From assembly GCF_000158915.1 (NCBI RefSeq), contig NZ_GG657754.1, positions 6,624,381-6,666,222 on the forward strand: a DNA stretch of 41,842 nt, in the 5' to 3' direction. This stretch comes from Streptomyces himastatinicus ATCC 53653. Its GTDB lineage: Bacteria; Actinomycetota; Actinomycetes; Streptomycetales; Streptomycetaceae. The position numbers were made by a program, and so were the translations under genes. Shown here in pieces: positions 32,549 to 40,882 of the stretch; within the stretch, counting starts at the first letter, position 1, and each line of letters starts with the position of its first letter. Under the pieces are notes generated by a model. That model had not been told where the DNA came from and did not search any database. It was given only the letters and a program-made list of their open reading frames with translations.

Positions 32549-33568
32549 ATGAAGGCCTTCATGGTCGAGCGGTACGGCGACCAGGCCGGGGTGCGCGCCG
32601 GCGAGATGCCCGATCCGCGGGTGGGCGCCGACGACGTCCTGGTCCGGATCCACGCGGCGAGCGTCAACCCGCTGGACCTCAAGCTCCGCGACGGGGAGTT
32701 CAAAGCGATCCTGCCCTACCGTCTCCCGCTCATCCTGGGCAACGACTTCGCCGGAGTGGTGGTCCGGACGGGATCGGCCGTCACACGGTTCGCGGTGGGC
32801 GACGAGGTCTACGCGCGGCCCGGCAAGGACCGCATCGGCACGTTCGCCGAACTCATCGCCGTCCACCAGGACGACGTGGCGATCAAACCGACCACGCTCA
32901 CCATGGAGGAGGCCGCGTCCCTTCCCCTGGTCGCCCTGACCGCGTGGCAGGCGCTGGTCGAGCGGGCACACGTGAAGCCAGGACAGAAGGTCCTGATTCA
33001 TGCGGGCTCCGGCGGCGTCGGCACCATCGCCATCCAGCTGGCGAAGCAGCTGGGCGCGCACGTGGCCGCCACCGCGAGCACGGCCAAGGCCGACCTGGTG
33101 AAGGGGCTCGGCGCGGACGTCGTCGTCGACCACAAGCAGCAGGCTTTCGAGACGGTCCTCGACGGCTACGACGTCGTCCTGGACGCCCTCGGCGGCCAGA
33201 CGCTCAAGAAGTCCCTGCGGGTGCTCAAGCCCGGCGGAATGGTCATCGGCATCGCAGGCCCGCCCGACGCGGCCTTCGCCCGCGAGCTGGGCGCGAACGC
33301 GATCCTCCGGCTGGCGATGAGCGCGCTGAGCTACCCGACCCGGCGCCGCGCCAAGCGCCGGAACGTGACGTACTCGTTCCTGTTCATGAGGGCCAGCGGC
33401 GACCAGCTGCGCGAACTCACGCCGCTCGTCGACGCCGGGAAGATCCGTCCCGTCGTCGACCGAGTCTTCCCGTTCGAGGAGACCCGGGAAGCCATGGAGT
33501 ATGTCGAGAAGGGCCGCGCGAAGGTCGGCAAGGTCGTCGTCGCGATGACCTCGGGGCACGACGACTGA
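32549..33568 (+). CDS. Zn-independent NADPH:quinone-type oxidoreductase (MDR family)
   Basis: 339 residues from ATG 32549, with GGAG 6 bases upstream. N-terminal GroES-like domain (VRIHAASVNPLDLKLRDGEF, LGNDFAGVVVRTGSAVTRF, GDEVYARP) and Rossmann domain with VLIHAGSGGVGTIAIQLAKQ (about 147-166, AxxGxGxxA-type). No Zn-binding Cys cluster, so it is of the quinone oxidoreductase/crotonyl-reductase side of the MDR family. It reduces unsaturated carbonyls or quinones with NADPH. Alone on its strand, with an aldo-keto reductase remnant and SDR gene before it. Confidence 0.9.
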   Translation: MKAFMVERYGDQAGVRAGEMPDPRVGADDVLVRIHAASVNPLDLKLRDGEFKAILPYRLPLILGNDFAGVVVRTGSAVTRFAVGDEVYARPGKDRIGTFAELIAVHQDDVAIKPTTLTMEEAASLPLVALTAWQALVERAHVKPGQKVLIHAGSGGVGTIAIQLAKQLGAHVAATASTAKADLVKGLGADVVVDHKQQAFETVLDGYDVVLDALGGQTLKKSLRVLKPGGMVIGIAGPPDAAFARELGANAILRLAMSALSYPTRRRAKRRNVTYSFLFMRASGDQLRELTPLVDAGKIRPVVDRVFPFEETREAMEYVEKGRAKVGKVVVAMTSGHDD

Positions 33569-33648
33569 CTCGCTTCGTCCTGTGTCACTCGCCCGAGCCT
33601 GGGCACACGGGGGTGGACCCAAGGGGGGCCTCCCGGAGGAGCACCGCC

Positions 33649-33933
33649 GTGATCAAGAAGCTGCACGACATGGGCCTGCGCAGCGAACACGCCTACACCG
33701 CCGCTGTCGCCTCCATCGGACTGTCCATAGTGACCTGGGCCGCCTCGCTCCGCGCCGAGCCCGGCCGCGGCCTCGACCGGGCGGACCGGTGGGGGATCTT
33801 CGTCGGCGAGTGGGCGCCCACCTTCTTCGGCCTCGGTATCGCCTTGTCCCACTACGAGCAGGAAGAAGGCTCGCTGATGGAGAAGGCGCACGCCAACGGG
33901 GAACGGCAGCGGCAGATGGCAGGCACCGCGTAG
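33649..33933 (+). CDS. Small membrane protein
   Basis: 94 residues from GTG 33649; GGAGGA lies 8 bases upstream. Two hydrophobic helices (HAYTAAVASIGLSIVTWAAS, about 16-35, and WAPTFFGLGIALSHYEQEEG, about 57-75) frame an Arg-rich loop; the charged C-terminus (MEKAHANGERQRQ) is cytoplasmic or exposed. Resembles unnamed small membrane proteins of Streptomyces. It is followed by a strong terminator shared with tRNA-His. Confidence 0.75.
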   Translation: MIKKLHDMGLRSEHAYTAAVASIGLSIVTWAASLRAEPGRGLDRADRWGIFVGEWAPTFFGLGIALSHYEQEEGSLMEKAHANGERQRQMAGTA

Positions 33934-33982
33934 GCCGGCCGGACCCCTGCGTGTTCCCTGTGTGTTCCCACGGCACGGGGCA

Positions 33983-34024
33983 CGACGAAGGGCCGACCTG
34001 CTTCCGCAGGTCGGCCCTTCGTCG
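33983..34024. terminator. Strong bidirectional terminator
   Basis: A 19-bp perfect stem (33983-34001 with 34006-34024) and TTCC loop between the small membrane protein gene (plus) and tRNA-His (minus), both of which read into it. Confidence 0.9.
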
Positions 34025-34029
34025 TTCAG

Positions 34030-34103
34030 GGTGAGTAACGGGACTTGAACCCGCGACATCCTGGACCACAACCAGGTGCTCTACCATCTGAGCTATACCC
34101 ACC
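34030..34103 (-). tRNA. tRNA-His (GTG anticodon)
   Basis: Cloverleaf on the minus strand. The acceptor GTGGGTA pairs with TACTCAC (one G-U), with the extra G(-1) at 34103 opposite C73, the histidine identity pair. D arm AGCTCAGATGGTAGAGC, anticodon stem/loop CCTGG-TTGTGGT-CCAGG with GTG anticodon, T arm GGGTTCAAGTCCC. The CCA end is not encoded. A possible -10 (TATAGT, 34141-34136) lies 32 bases upstream. Its position between orn and the accessory block makes it a candidate integration hotspot, but no att repeat is visible in the window. Confidence 0.95.
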
Positions 34104-34158
34104 ACGACCGCTGCGTTCCGCACCGGCCGAGAAAAACTATACAGGGTCGGCGGGGGTG

Positions 34159-34192
34159 CTCGCTCCCGGCTTTATGGCGCGCCGGGAGCGAG
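34159..34192 (-). terminator. Terminator after orn
   Basis: CTCGCTCCCGGC (34159-34170) pairs perfectly with GCCGGGAGCGAG (34181-34192) around a 10-base loop, 3 bases past the orn stop. It separates the adpA-orn unit from tRNA-His. Confidence 0.85.
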
Positions 34193-34195
34193 TCG

Positions 34196-34804
34196 CTACG
34201 GCTGCCGGGCGGGCAGGACGTGGCGGGCCGCGATGGTCTTCGCCGTGTCCGAGTCCGGGCCCGGCTGGGGGACGAAGACGGCCTCCCGGTAGTAGCGCAG
34301 TTCGGCGATCGACTCGTGGATGTCGGCGAGTGCGCGGTGGTTGCCGTTCTTCTTCGGGCTGTTGAAGTAGGCCCGCGGGTACCAGCGGCGGGCCAGCTCC
34401 TTGACCGAGGAGACGTCGACGATCCGGTAGTGGAGGTACGCCTCGAGCGTCGGCATGTCCCGCAGGAGGAAGCCCCGGTCGGTGGAGACCGAGTTTCCGC
34501 ACAGCGGGGCCTTGCCGGCGTCCGGGACGTGCTCGCGGATGTACGCCAGGACCTGGGCCTCGGCATCAGCCAAGGTGGTCCCGCCGTCCAGCTCCGCGAG
34601 CAGTCCGGAAGCCGTGTGCATCTCCCGCACCACCTCGGGCATGGTGGTCAGCGACTCGGCGGGTGGCCGGACAACGATGTCCACTCCGTCGCCCAGAATG
34701 TTCAGCTCGGAGTCCGTGACCAGCGCGGCCACCTCGATGAGCGCGTCGTCCGACAGCGAGAGCCCGGTCATCTCGCAGTCGATCCACACCATGCGATCGT
34801 TCAT
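34196..34804 (-). CDS. orn: Oligoribonuclease
   Basis: 202 residues from ATG 34804 ([15 protein letters not shown]); a GTG at 34813 overlaps the adpA stop as GTGA and is the alternative start. DEDDh 3'-5' exonuclease fold: D-x-E in DCEMTGL (9-15), the middle Asp in STDRGFLL, His in [15 protein letters not shown] and the last Asp just after it. It degrades 2-5-nt RNA and pGpG, closing c-di-GMP turnover. In Streptomyces it is needed for normal growth and sits right after adpA, as here. Confidence 0.95.
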   Translation of the reverse strand: MNDRMVWIDCEMTGLSLSDDALIEVAALVTDSELNILGDGVDIVVRPPAESLTTMPEVVREMHTASGLLAELDGGTTLADAEAQVLAYIREHVPDAGKAPLCGNSVSTDRGFLLRDMPTLEAYLHYRIVDVSSVKELARRWYPRAYFNSPKKNGNHRALADIHESIAELRYYREAVFVPQPGPDSDTAKTIAARHVLPARQP

Positions 34805-34809
34805 ACGTC

Positions 34810-36138
34810 TCACCCTACGGGGCGTTCCCGCTGGCCGGGCAGGGTCGGACGGCCTGGTGCGCGGCCCGTGGCCTGCTCGGGCAGGCGTGGGGCGTACGCA
34901 TCGGATTCCGGCTTGCCCGGTTCCGTACCGCCCGGTGGATGCGGCGAGTGCGGAGGGTGATGGTGGTGGCTCGTATGAGTGACCGGTCCGCCGGGTCGGC
35001 GCAGCGGCATGGCGTGCTCACCGGGGCGCTGTTCGAGCACCTCGGCACGGTCGCCGCCGCCGAGCCGTTCGGCCCGCTCCATCCGGTCCAGCCGGTCCGG
35101 GCCGCGGTCCGGGGCGCCGCCCTGGGGCCTGCGGGCGCGGTACGCGGCCCGGTAGGCGGCCGGGGAGGACCCCAGCTGCCGCCGGAAGTGCCCGCGCAGC
35201 GCGACCGGGGACCGGAAACCGCAGCGCCCGGCGACCTCGTCGACCGAGTAGTCGGAGGTCTCCAGGAGCCGCTGGGCCTGGAGCACCCGCTGGGTGATCA
35301 GCCACTGGAGTGGAGCGCTCCCAGTGAGCGACCGGAACCGGCGGTCGAAGGTGCGGCGGCTCATATAGGCGCGGGCGGCCAGGGCCTCGACGTCGAACTG
35401 CTCGTGCAGATGCTCGAGCGCCCACGCCACGACCTCGGCGAGCGGATCCGCGCCGATCTCCTCTGGTAACGACCTGTCCAGGTAGCGCTCCTGCCCTCCA
35501 CTGCGGCGCGGCGGCACGACGAGCCGGCGGGCCAAGGCCCCCGCGGCGTCCGCGCCGTGGTCGGTGCGCACGATGTGCAGGCACAGGTCGATCCCGGCGG
35601 CGGTGCCCGCCGAGGTCAGTACGTCGCCGTCGTCCACGAACAGCTCGCGCGGATCCACGTGGACGGATGGGTAGCGCTTGGCGAGCGTCGGCGCGTACAT
35701 CCAGTGGGTGGTCGCCGGGCGGCCGTCGAGCAGCCCCGCGGCGGCCAGTACGAAGGCCCCGGTGCACAGGCCCACGATGCGCGCGCCCTCCTCGTGCGCG
35801 CGCCGCAGCGCGTCGAGCGCGGCGGCCGGTGGCGGCTGGGTGATCGACCGCCAGGCCGGTACGACGACGGTGCCGGCCCGGGACAGCGCCTCCAGGCCGT
35901 ATGGTGCGGTCAGTTCCAGTCCGCCAGTCGTTCGCAGTGGCACATCTTCGCCCGCGCACACCAGCAATCGGTACCGAGGGACTCCGGCGTCCTGCCGGTC
36001 GATACCGAAGACGGAGAGCGGGATGGAGCTTTCGAAGATCGGTCCGCCGCTGAACAGCAGCACCGCGACGATTTCTCGTCGCCGGCGTCCGGAGAGCTTG
36101 CGCGAGGTCTCCGGTACGGTCGTGGAGTCCTGGCTCAT
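34810..36138 (-). CDS. adpA: AdpA, AraC/XylS-family global regulator of development
   Basis: 442 residues. N-terminal ThiJ/PfpI/DJ-1-like dimerisation domain ([20 protein letters not shown], about 22-41; [17 protein letters not shown], nucleophile-elbow-like) and C-terminal AraC DNA-binding domain with two HTH motifs ([20 protein letters not shown] and [20 protein letters not shown]). The last 95 or so residues are a low-complexity Pro/Arg/His tail with HHHHPP, longer than the known core. Codon 224 is TTA (35469-35467, SLPEE), the conserved bldA-dependence site. AdpA controls aerial growth, secreted enzymes and secondary metabolism. Upstream of orn with 4 bases overlapping if orn uses GTG. 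Confidence 0.97.
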   Translation of the reverse strand: MSQDSTTVPETSRKLSGRRRREIVAVLLFSGGPIFESSIPLSVFGIDRQDAGVPRYRLLVCAGEDVPLRTTGGLELTAPYGLEALSRAGTVVVPAWRSITQPPPAAALDALRRAHEEGARIVGLCTGAFVLAAAGLLDGRPATTHWMYAPTLAKRYPSVHVDPRELFVDDGDVLTSAGTAAGIDLCLHIVRTDHGADAAGALARRLVVPPRRSGGQERYLDRSLPEEIGADPLAEVVAWALEHLHEQFDVEALAARAYMSRRTFDRRFRSLTGSAPLQWLITQRVLQAQRLLETSDYSVDEVAGRCGFRSPVALRGHFRRQLGSSPAAYRAAYRARRPQGGAPDRGPDRLDRMERAERLGGGDRAEVLEQRPGEHAMPLRRPGGPVTHTSHHHHPPHSPHPPGGTEPGKPESDAYAPRLPEQATGRAPGRPTLPGQRERPVG

Positions 36139-36651
36139 GGCTCTAAGCCCCCCTCGGTGGTCGCGTCCTCTCGGTCCTGCACGTTTCCCCTCGGTCCTGA
36201 ACGGTTCCCCCGCCGGTCATGGCCAAGATCGAATCTACTGTGTCGCGTGTGGTCGCCGTGACCAGTTCACCACCCGCCACTATGTCGACATGACAACTTG
36301 GCGCGAAGCATTCGATCACGAAGCGTTGCACTCGTAGCCCTCGCTGTGAAGTGGGCCTCCTGCTGACGCCCACTTCCCGTAGGGGGTACGGGTGGCTCGT
36401 ACCCCTTTCCACGCTGGCCGGAAGGGGGTTGAGCATGGCGTTTGCCAAGGGAAGAACTGGGATGCGAAGTTGGCCGAAAACCAGCGGGCGCAGACGTGCG
36501 GACGGGTCCTTCGACCGGCGTACGACCGGCTCATGCCGCGTCGCGGTCGGGTGTACGGAGTACGACGTGGCGCGCTTCCGGAGCCGTCCAGGAGCCGTCC
36601 CGGCCCCCGTCCCGCGAGCGCCCAGGGGTGCCGGCGGTACGGGGCCCGGTG
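36139..36651 (-). promoter_or_regulatory. adpA upstream region with two strong hairpins
   Basis: 513 bases. Hairpin 1: GAAGTGGGC/GCCCACTTC, 9-bp perfect stem (36348-36376). Hairpin 2: GGGGTACG/CGTACCCC, 8-bp stem with 7-base loop (36383-36405). A 10-bp palindrome ATGTCGACAT is at 36282-36291. TGGCGCGAAG (36299-36308) fits the AdpA consensus (TGGCSNGWWY) at 9 of 10 positions, a possible autoregulatory site. No convincing coding frame. Hairpin 2 may end transcription from the gene upstream (36652-37041). Confidence 0.55.
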
Positions 36652-37041
36652 TCAGGTCCGGCGGCCGCCCCGGTGCGTCCCGATCCCGGTGCGACTGTGC
36701 CGCCCGCGGTGCGGGCTCGCGGCGCCGGAGCCCAGCCGGGCGGCCGCGCGTTCGTAGTAGCGCAGGAGGCAGCGGCTGGCGGTGGTCACGGCGGCCAGGC
36801 CCACGGCGGCGCCCACCGCGCCGCTCAGCGGCGATCCACAGAGGAGGAGGACGGCGGGGACCACGGCGCAGCCGAAGGCGGACCAGCGGATGACCTCGTT
36901 CACCGGGTCGCCGCCGGAGACGCTGCCGGGGCCACTGGCACCGGTGGCACCTCGGGTGTCGCCCCGGGTGCCGCCGGGGGCGCTGCCGGGCGGGGCGCCG
37001 GGGGTGCCGCCGGGGGCGTCGTACTCACGGATGCCTGGCAC
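36652..37041 (-). CDS. Small membrane protein next to adpA, unknown function
   Basis: 129 residues from GTG 37041 with AGGAG 8 bases upstream. A Gly/Pro/Thr-rich N-terminal region (about 9-46) precedes two membrane helices (IRWSAFGCAVVPAVLLLCGS and GAVGAAVGLAAVTTASRCLL), and the C-terminus (RRGRHSRTGIG-like) is very basic. As I recall the S. coelicolor map, small unnamed genes occupy the adpA-glmS interval there too. No motif suggests a role. Confidence 0.65.
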   Translation of the reverse strand: MPGIREYDAPGGTPGAPPGSAPGGTRGDTRGATGASGPGSVSGGDPVNEVIRWSAFGCAVVPAVLLLCGSPLSGAVGAAVGLAAVTTASRCLLRYYERAAARLGSGAASPHRGRHSRTGIGTHRGGRRT

Positions 37042-37607
37042 GGTGGCGGCTCCTCTCGCGCGGTGGAACGAGCGGTGGACTACAGGGGTGGACAGATGGT
37101 GGACAGATGAGGGGAGGGTGGGTCGGCGGACGGTGGAAGGACGGTGGAACGGGGCTCCGGCGCGGGTCGGCACCGGTGTCCTGGAGGGTCCGTGGGGAGG
37201 TCGTAGCGGCGGCCGGTGCGGGCCGTCGGGGCCTGTTCCGTACGGAGGTGATCGCTCCGCGGGTACTACAACGTCCGGCCTGCCCACAGGTCACTGCCGG
37301 GCGGCCGCACGGCGTACGCGAGGGGTCGGCGAGGTCCGAGTCGGGACCACTTGGGGCATTGCGTTACGGGCCGCCCTCCGGCATGCTCCGGGGAACGCTT
37401 CGGCCGCTCCGCTGCCGAGGCATCCCCTGGGCAGGTGAGGAATGGGGCCGTACCCTGGGGGGTAAGGGCTTGGAAAGATGAATCCCGGACGGATTTTCTT
37501 CGTTCGATACTCGTCTCGAGCTCTAGCGGAGCTCTAGTCCCCCGCCAACTTCAACCTGAGCCCCCGCCGTATCCCTCCGCACGAGGACACCCTTCGCCGA
37601 GACACCG
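37042..37607 (+). promoter_or_regulatory. Intergenic region upstream of the stress protein gene, with a tandem GAGCTCTAG repeat
   Basis: 566 bases without a convincing gene. GAGCTCTAG occurs twice (37518-37526 and 37529-37537), spaced 11 bases (one helical turn), 70 bases before the stress-protein ATG. A short leader-like frame (ATG 37478, 19 codons, ending inside the second copy) has a ribosome site too close to be convincing. Confidence 0.45.
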
Positions 37608-38129
37608 ATGGCCGGTCACGAAATCCCCGAACCCGCGGACCGCAAGCGGGTCGCCGATCACCTGGCGCACCCCCAAGCGGCGGAAGAAACACGTCATTCC
37701 TGCGATCCAGCCTTCCAGCACGGCGTCGTGGTCGGATTCGACGGTTCCACATCGAGCGAGCGCGCCCTCGCGTACGCCATCGGCATGGCCCGGCGCTCCG
37801 GCTCAGGTCTGATCATCGTCCATGTGGCCAACCGGCTGCCGACGACCGTATGGGCGGGCTGCGAGCCGCCCGTCTTCGTCGACGTTCCCGATCACCGCAC
37901 CGAGGTGCTGGGCCTTGAGCTGGCCTGTGCCGATCACCTCACCGAGGTGCCGTGGATCCTCGTCGAGCGGGGCGGCGACATCTGCCACGAGCTGGAGGAG
38001 GTCGGCCGGGAGTACGCGGCCGACGCGATCGTGGTGGGCTCCACGCACGGCCTGGTGGGGCGGATCTTCGGCTCGGTCGCGGGGCGGCTCGCGCGCCGCG
38101 CGCAGCGGCCGGTCGTCGTCATCCCCTGA
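37608..38129 (+). CDS. Universal stress protein (UspA family)
   Basis: 173 residues. After a divergent N-terminus (about 1-36) comes one Usp domain: VVVGFDGSTSSERALAYAIG (about 40-59, nucleotide-side Asp/Ser), IIVHVANRLP, then the ATP-binding signature DAIVVGSTHGLVGRIFGSVA (G-2x-G-9x-G(S/T) type, about 140-159) and RAQRPVVVIP. Full-length single-domain member. Likely responds to dormancy, oxygen or nutrient stress. The upstream GAGCTCTAG repeat is the only regulatory hint; a 34-bp palindrome terminates it. Confidence 0.9.
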   Translation: MAGHEIPEPADRKRVADHLAHPQAAEETRHSCDPAFQHGVVVGFDGSTSSERALAYAIGMARRSGSGLIIVHVANRLPTTVWAGCEPPVFVDVPDHRTEVLGLELACADHLTEVPWILVERGGDICHELEEVGREYAADAIVVGSTHGLVGRIFGSVAGRLARRAQRPVVVIP

Positions 38130-38188
38130 GTGCCAGAGCGCCTGAGCGCCTGAGCGGCGTCCCCTGAGGGTCATCACCTGAGCCCGGC

Positions 38189-38222
38189 CCGGGCCTTGGG
38201 CCGGGCCCGGCCCAAGGCCCGG
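38189..38222 (+). terminator. 34-bp perfect palindrome (terminator of the stress protein gene)
   Basis: The palindrome has 17-bp arms (centre between 38205 and 38206), immediately followed by a second palindrome GGCCGATCGGCC (38221-38232) and the T-rich tgatcttttct. It starts 60 bases past the stop. Such a symmetric G+C hairpin could equally be a recombination-prone cruciform. Confidence 0.7.
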
Positions 38223-38490
38223 CCGATCGGCCGTGATCTTTTCTCCAGCGGACCCGCGCCGAAACCTCCGGGCGGGCCCCGCGCCGGGCGGACGTTCAGA
38301 ACTGGACAGCCTCAACTCCCTTTCCCCGTATCCGAGATGGCCCCAAGACCGTCTTGACACCCGCGGAAACTACCCGCGCGTAGAGGTGGATTGGGCACGT
38401 GTGCGGGGCATAAACCGTTCGGCGTGGCGCCGGGCGGGAAGTGACGGTTCTCGCGCGGTGGCCAGCGCCGGCGTAGAGGGCGACGCCGGC

Positions 38491-38545
38491 CCAGGGGCGG
38501 CCCCCGCGTGCGTGGTGGCACACGCGGGGGACCGCCGAGCCTGGG
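38491..38545 (-). terminator. Terminator hairpin downstream of glmS
   Basis: CCCCCGCGTG (38501-38510) pairs with CACGCGGGGG (38521-38530) around a 10-base loop, extended outward by GGCGG/CCGCC and CCCAGG/CCTGGG-type arms with small bulges. It lies 67 bases past the glmS stop on the minus strand. The rest of the 38130-38611 gap holds no coding frame I can support. Confidence 0.75.
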
Positions 38546-38611
38546 AACTTCGTGGGAGCGTTCCGGCCGTGGATCAGCCGGAGGTGCCGGAGCTTCCGGA
38601 CGGGCCGGAGG

Positions 38612-40453
38612 TCACTCCACGGTCACCGACTTCGCCAGGTTGCGCGGCTTGTCGATGTCCCGGCCGAGCGCCAGCGCCGTGTGGTACGCCAGCAGTTGCA
38701 GCGGGATGCCCATCAGGATCGGGTCCAGCTCGACCTCGTTGCGCGGTACCACGATCGTGTGGTCCGCCTTCTCCTGCTCTTGGTGCGCGACGGCGAGGAT
38801 CCGGCCGCTGCGGGCCTTGATCTCCTCCAGGGTCGCGCGGTTCTTCTCCAGCAGGTCGTCGTCCGGGAGGACCGCGACGGTCGGCACCTCGGGCTCGATG
38901 AGCGCGAGCGGGCCGTGCTTCAGCTCGGAGGCCGGGTACGCCTCGGCGTGGACGTAGGAGACCTCCTTCAGCTTCAGGGACGCCTCGCGCGCCACCGGGT
39001 AGCCGCGCACCCGCCCGACGAACATCATGCTCTTTGCATTCGCGTATTCGGCGGCGAGCTTCTTGATCTCCTCCTCGCCGCGCAGCACCTCGGAGATCTG
39101 CTCGGGCAGCTTCCGCAGCCCCGCGATGATCCGCTTGCCGTCGGCGACCGACAGATCGCGGATCCGGCCGAGGTGGAGGGCGAGCAGCGCGAAGGCGACG
39201 GCGGTGTTGGTGAAGCACTTGGTGGAGACGACGCACACCTCCGGCCCCGCGTGGACGTACACGCCGCCGTCCGTCTCGCGGGCGATCGCGCTGCCCACGA
39301 CGTTGACGACGCCCAGCACCCGCGCGCCCTTGCGCTTCAGCTCCTGGACGGCGGCCAGCGTGTCGTACGTCTCGCCGGACTGGCTGACCGCGATGTAGAG
39401 GGTGTCCGGGTCCACGACCGGGTTGCGGTAGCGGAACTCGCTCGCGGGCTCGGCGTCCGCGGGGATCCGGGCCAGCTCCTCGATGAGCTGCGCGCCGATC
39501 AGGCCCGTGTGGTACGCCGAACCGCAGCCGAGGATCTTGACGCGGCGGACGCCGCGCGCCTCGCGTGCGTCCAGGTTCAGCCCGCCCAGCCGGACGGTGG
39601 AGAAACGGTCGTCGATCCGGCCGCGCAGCACCCGGTCCACGGCGTCGACCTGCTCGTGGATCTCCTTGTGCATATACGTGTCGTGGCCGCCCATGTCGTA
39701 CGACTCGGCCTCCCACTCCACCGTCGTCGGCGCGGGGGCGGTGCGGCTGCCCTCGGTGGTGTAGGTGCGGTAGTCGTCGGCCTTGATGGTGGCCATCTCG
39801 CCGTCGTCCAGGGTGATCACCTGGCGGGTGTGGCTGACCAGCGCGGCGACGTCCGAGGCGACGAACATCTCCTTCTCGCCGATTCCCAGCACCACGGGGG
39901 AGCCGTTGCGGGCGACGACGATGCGGTCCGGGAAGTCCGCGTGCAGCACGGCGATGCCGTACGTGCCCTCGACCAGGGCGAGCGCGTGGCGGACCTTCTC
40001 CTCCAGGGTGGCCGCCTGCGAGCGGCCGATGAGGTGGGCGAGCACCTCGGAGTCGGTGTCGGAGATCAGCTCCACACCGTCGGCGGAGAGCTTGGCGCGC
40101 AGGTCGGAGGCGTTGTCGATGATGCCGTTGTGGACGATCGCGACCTTGCCGTCCGCGTCCAGGTGCGGATGGGCGTTGATGTCATTGGGCGCGCCGTGGG
40201 TGGCCCAGCGGGTGTGCGCGATGCCCGCGGTGCCTGCGAAGCGCTTGGGCAGCTTGGCCTCGAGGTCGCGGACCCGGCCCTTGGCCTTGGCGGTCTTCAG
40301 CCCGGTGGCGGACTGCCCGTTCGCGCCCTTGCCCGGCTTGGCCTGGACGGCGATGCCCGCGGAGTCGTAGCCGCGGTACTCCAGCCGCTGGAGCCCCTCC
40401 AGCAGCAGCGGTGCCACGTCGCGTTTTCCGATGTATCCGACGATTCCGCACAT
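38612..40453 (-). CDS. glmS: Glutamine--fructose-6-phosphate aminotransferase
   Basis: 613 residues, full length. The N-terminal class II glutaminase has the catalytic Cys2 (MCGIVGYIG), RLEYRGYDSAGIAV, THGAPNDINAHPH and HNGIIDN. Two SIS isomerase domains follow (CGSAYHTGLIGAQLIEELAR; VAVSQSGETYDTLAAVQELK with SxS/T phosphate grip) and the C-terminal KPRNLAKSVTVE carries the last catalytic Lys. It makes glucosamine-6-phosphate, the first step to peptidoglycan and chitin/GlcNAc precursors. No glmS ribozyme is visible upstream, as expected outside Firmicutes. Confidence 0.97.
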   Translation of the reverse strand: MCGIVGYIGKRDVAPLLLEGLQRLEYRGYDSAGIAVQAKPGKGANGQSATGLKTAKAKGRVRDLEAKLPKRFAGTAGIAHTRWATHGAPNDINAHPHLDADGKVAIVHNGIIDNASDLRAKLSADGVELISDTDSEVLAHLIGRSQAATLEEKVRHALALVEGTYGIAVLHADFPDRIVVARNGSPVVLGIGEKEMFVASDVAALVSHTRQVITLDDGEMATIKADDYRTYTTEGSRTAPAPTTVEWEAESYDMGGHDTYMHKEIHEQVDAVDRVLRGRIDDRFSTVRLGGLNLDAREARGVRRVKILGCGSAYHTGLIGAQLIEELARIPADAEPASEFRYRNPVVDPDTLYIAVSQSGETYDTLAAVQELKRKGARVLGVVNVVGSAIARETDGGVYVHAGPEVCVVSTKCFTNTAVAFALLALHLGRIRDLSVADGKRIIAGLRKLPEQISEVLRGEEEIKKLAAEYANAKSMMFVGRVRGYPVAREASLKLKEVSYVHAEAYPASELKHGPLALIEPEVPTVAVLPDDDLLEKNRATLEEIKARSGRILAVAHQEQEKADHTIVVPRNEVELDPILMGIPLQLLAYHTALALGRDIDKPRNLAKSVTVE

Positions 40454-40539
40454 GGTGTTCAGGCCCTCCCGATTGAATCGATCATGAATGCTCGCGCGCG
40501 GCGGTCCTGCGCCCCGTGTCGCGGGGCGCGTCGGCCGTA

Positions 40540-40815
40540 TCAGCCGTAGACGATGCGGCGCAGCTGGCGCAGCGAGAGTTCGGGCGGCGCCACCGCGCGG
40601 TACGGCAGCTCGGCCGTGATCCGCTCGAAGATGTCCGCGTTGGTCAGTCCGCCGGACTGAAGTTCGCGGTGGCGTCGCCGGACGAACTCCTCGGTCGTCT
40701 CGTCGAAGTAAGCCAGTACGTCCAGCACCACCCGGGCCGCCTCGCCGCGACTGAGCGGCGTGCTGCGGACCAGGTGGTCGATGAGGTCATCGTGGGACAG
40801 ACGGCGATCGAGCAT
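40540..40815 (-). CDS. Conserved small helical protein next to glmS
   Basis: 91 residues from ATG 40815. Helical: MLDRRLSHDDLIDHLVRSTP, SRGEAARVVLDVLAYFDETT, EEFVRRRHRELQSGGLTNAD, ending LSLRQLRRIVYG. A core streptomycete gene by appearance (very conserved C-terminus), of unknown role. Downstream of the DUF4429 gene (68 bases) and upstream of glmS (86 bases) on the same strand, so all three may share transcription. Confidence 0.75.
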   Translation of the reverse strand: MLDRRLSHDDLIDHLVRSTPLSRGEAARVVLDVLAYFDETTEEFVRRRHRELQSGGLTNADIFERITAELPYRAVAPPELSLRQLRRIVYG

Positions 40816-40882
40816 CCGTAGATACTGCGGTCCATCGAGGTGATTCGCAAGAATCCTGCCCGATATCGGGCAGGCTCCAGTC

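Noticed and set aside
34030..34103. tRNA-His as an integrative element attachment site
   Set aside because: No integrase, excisionase or duplicated tRNA 3' end was found in the window.
37478..37537. 19-codon leader-like frame (ATG 37478) before the universal stress protein gene
   Set aside because: Its putative ribosome site touches the ATG, there are no attenuator hairpins or codon runs, and it ends inside the GAGCTCTAG repeat.
40454..40539. glmS ribozyme before glmS
   Set aside because: The gap is only 86 bases and lacks the conserved core; the ribozyme is a Firmicutes feature.
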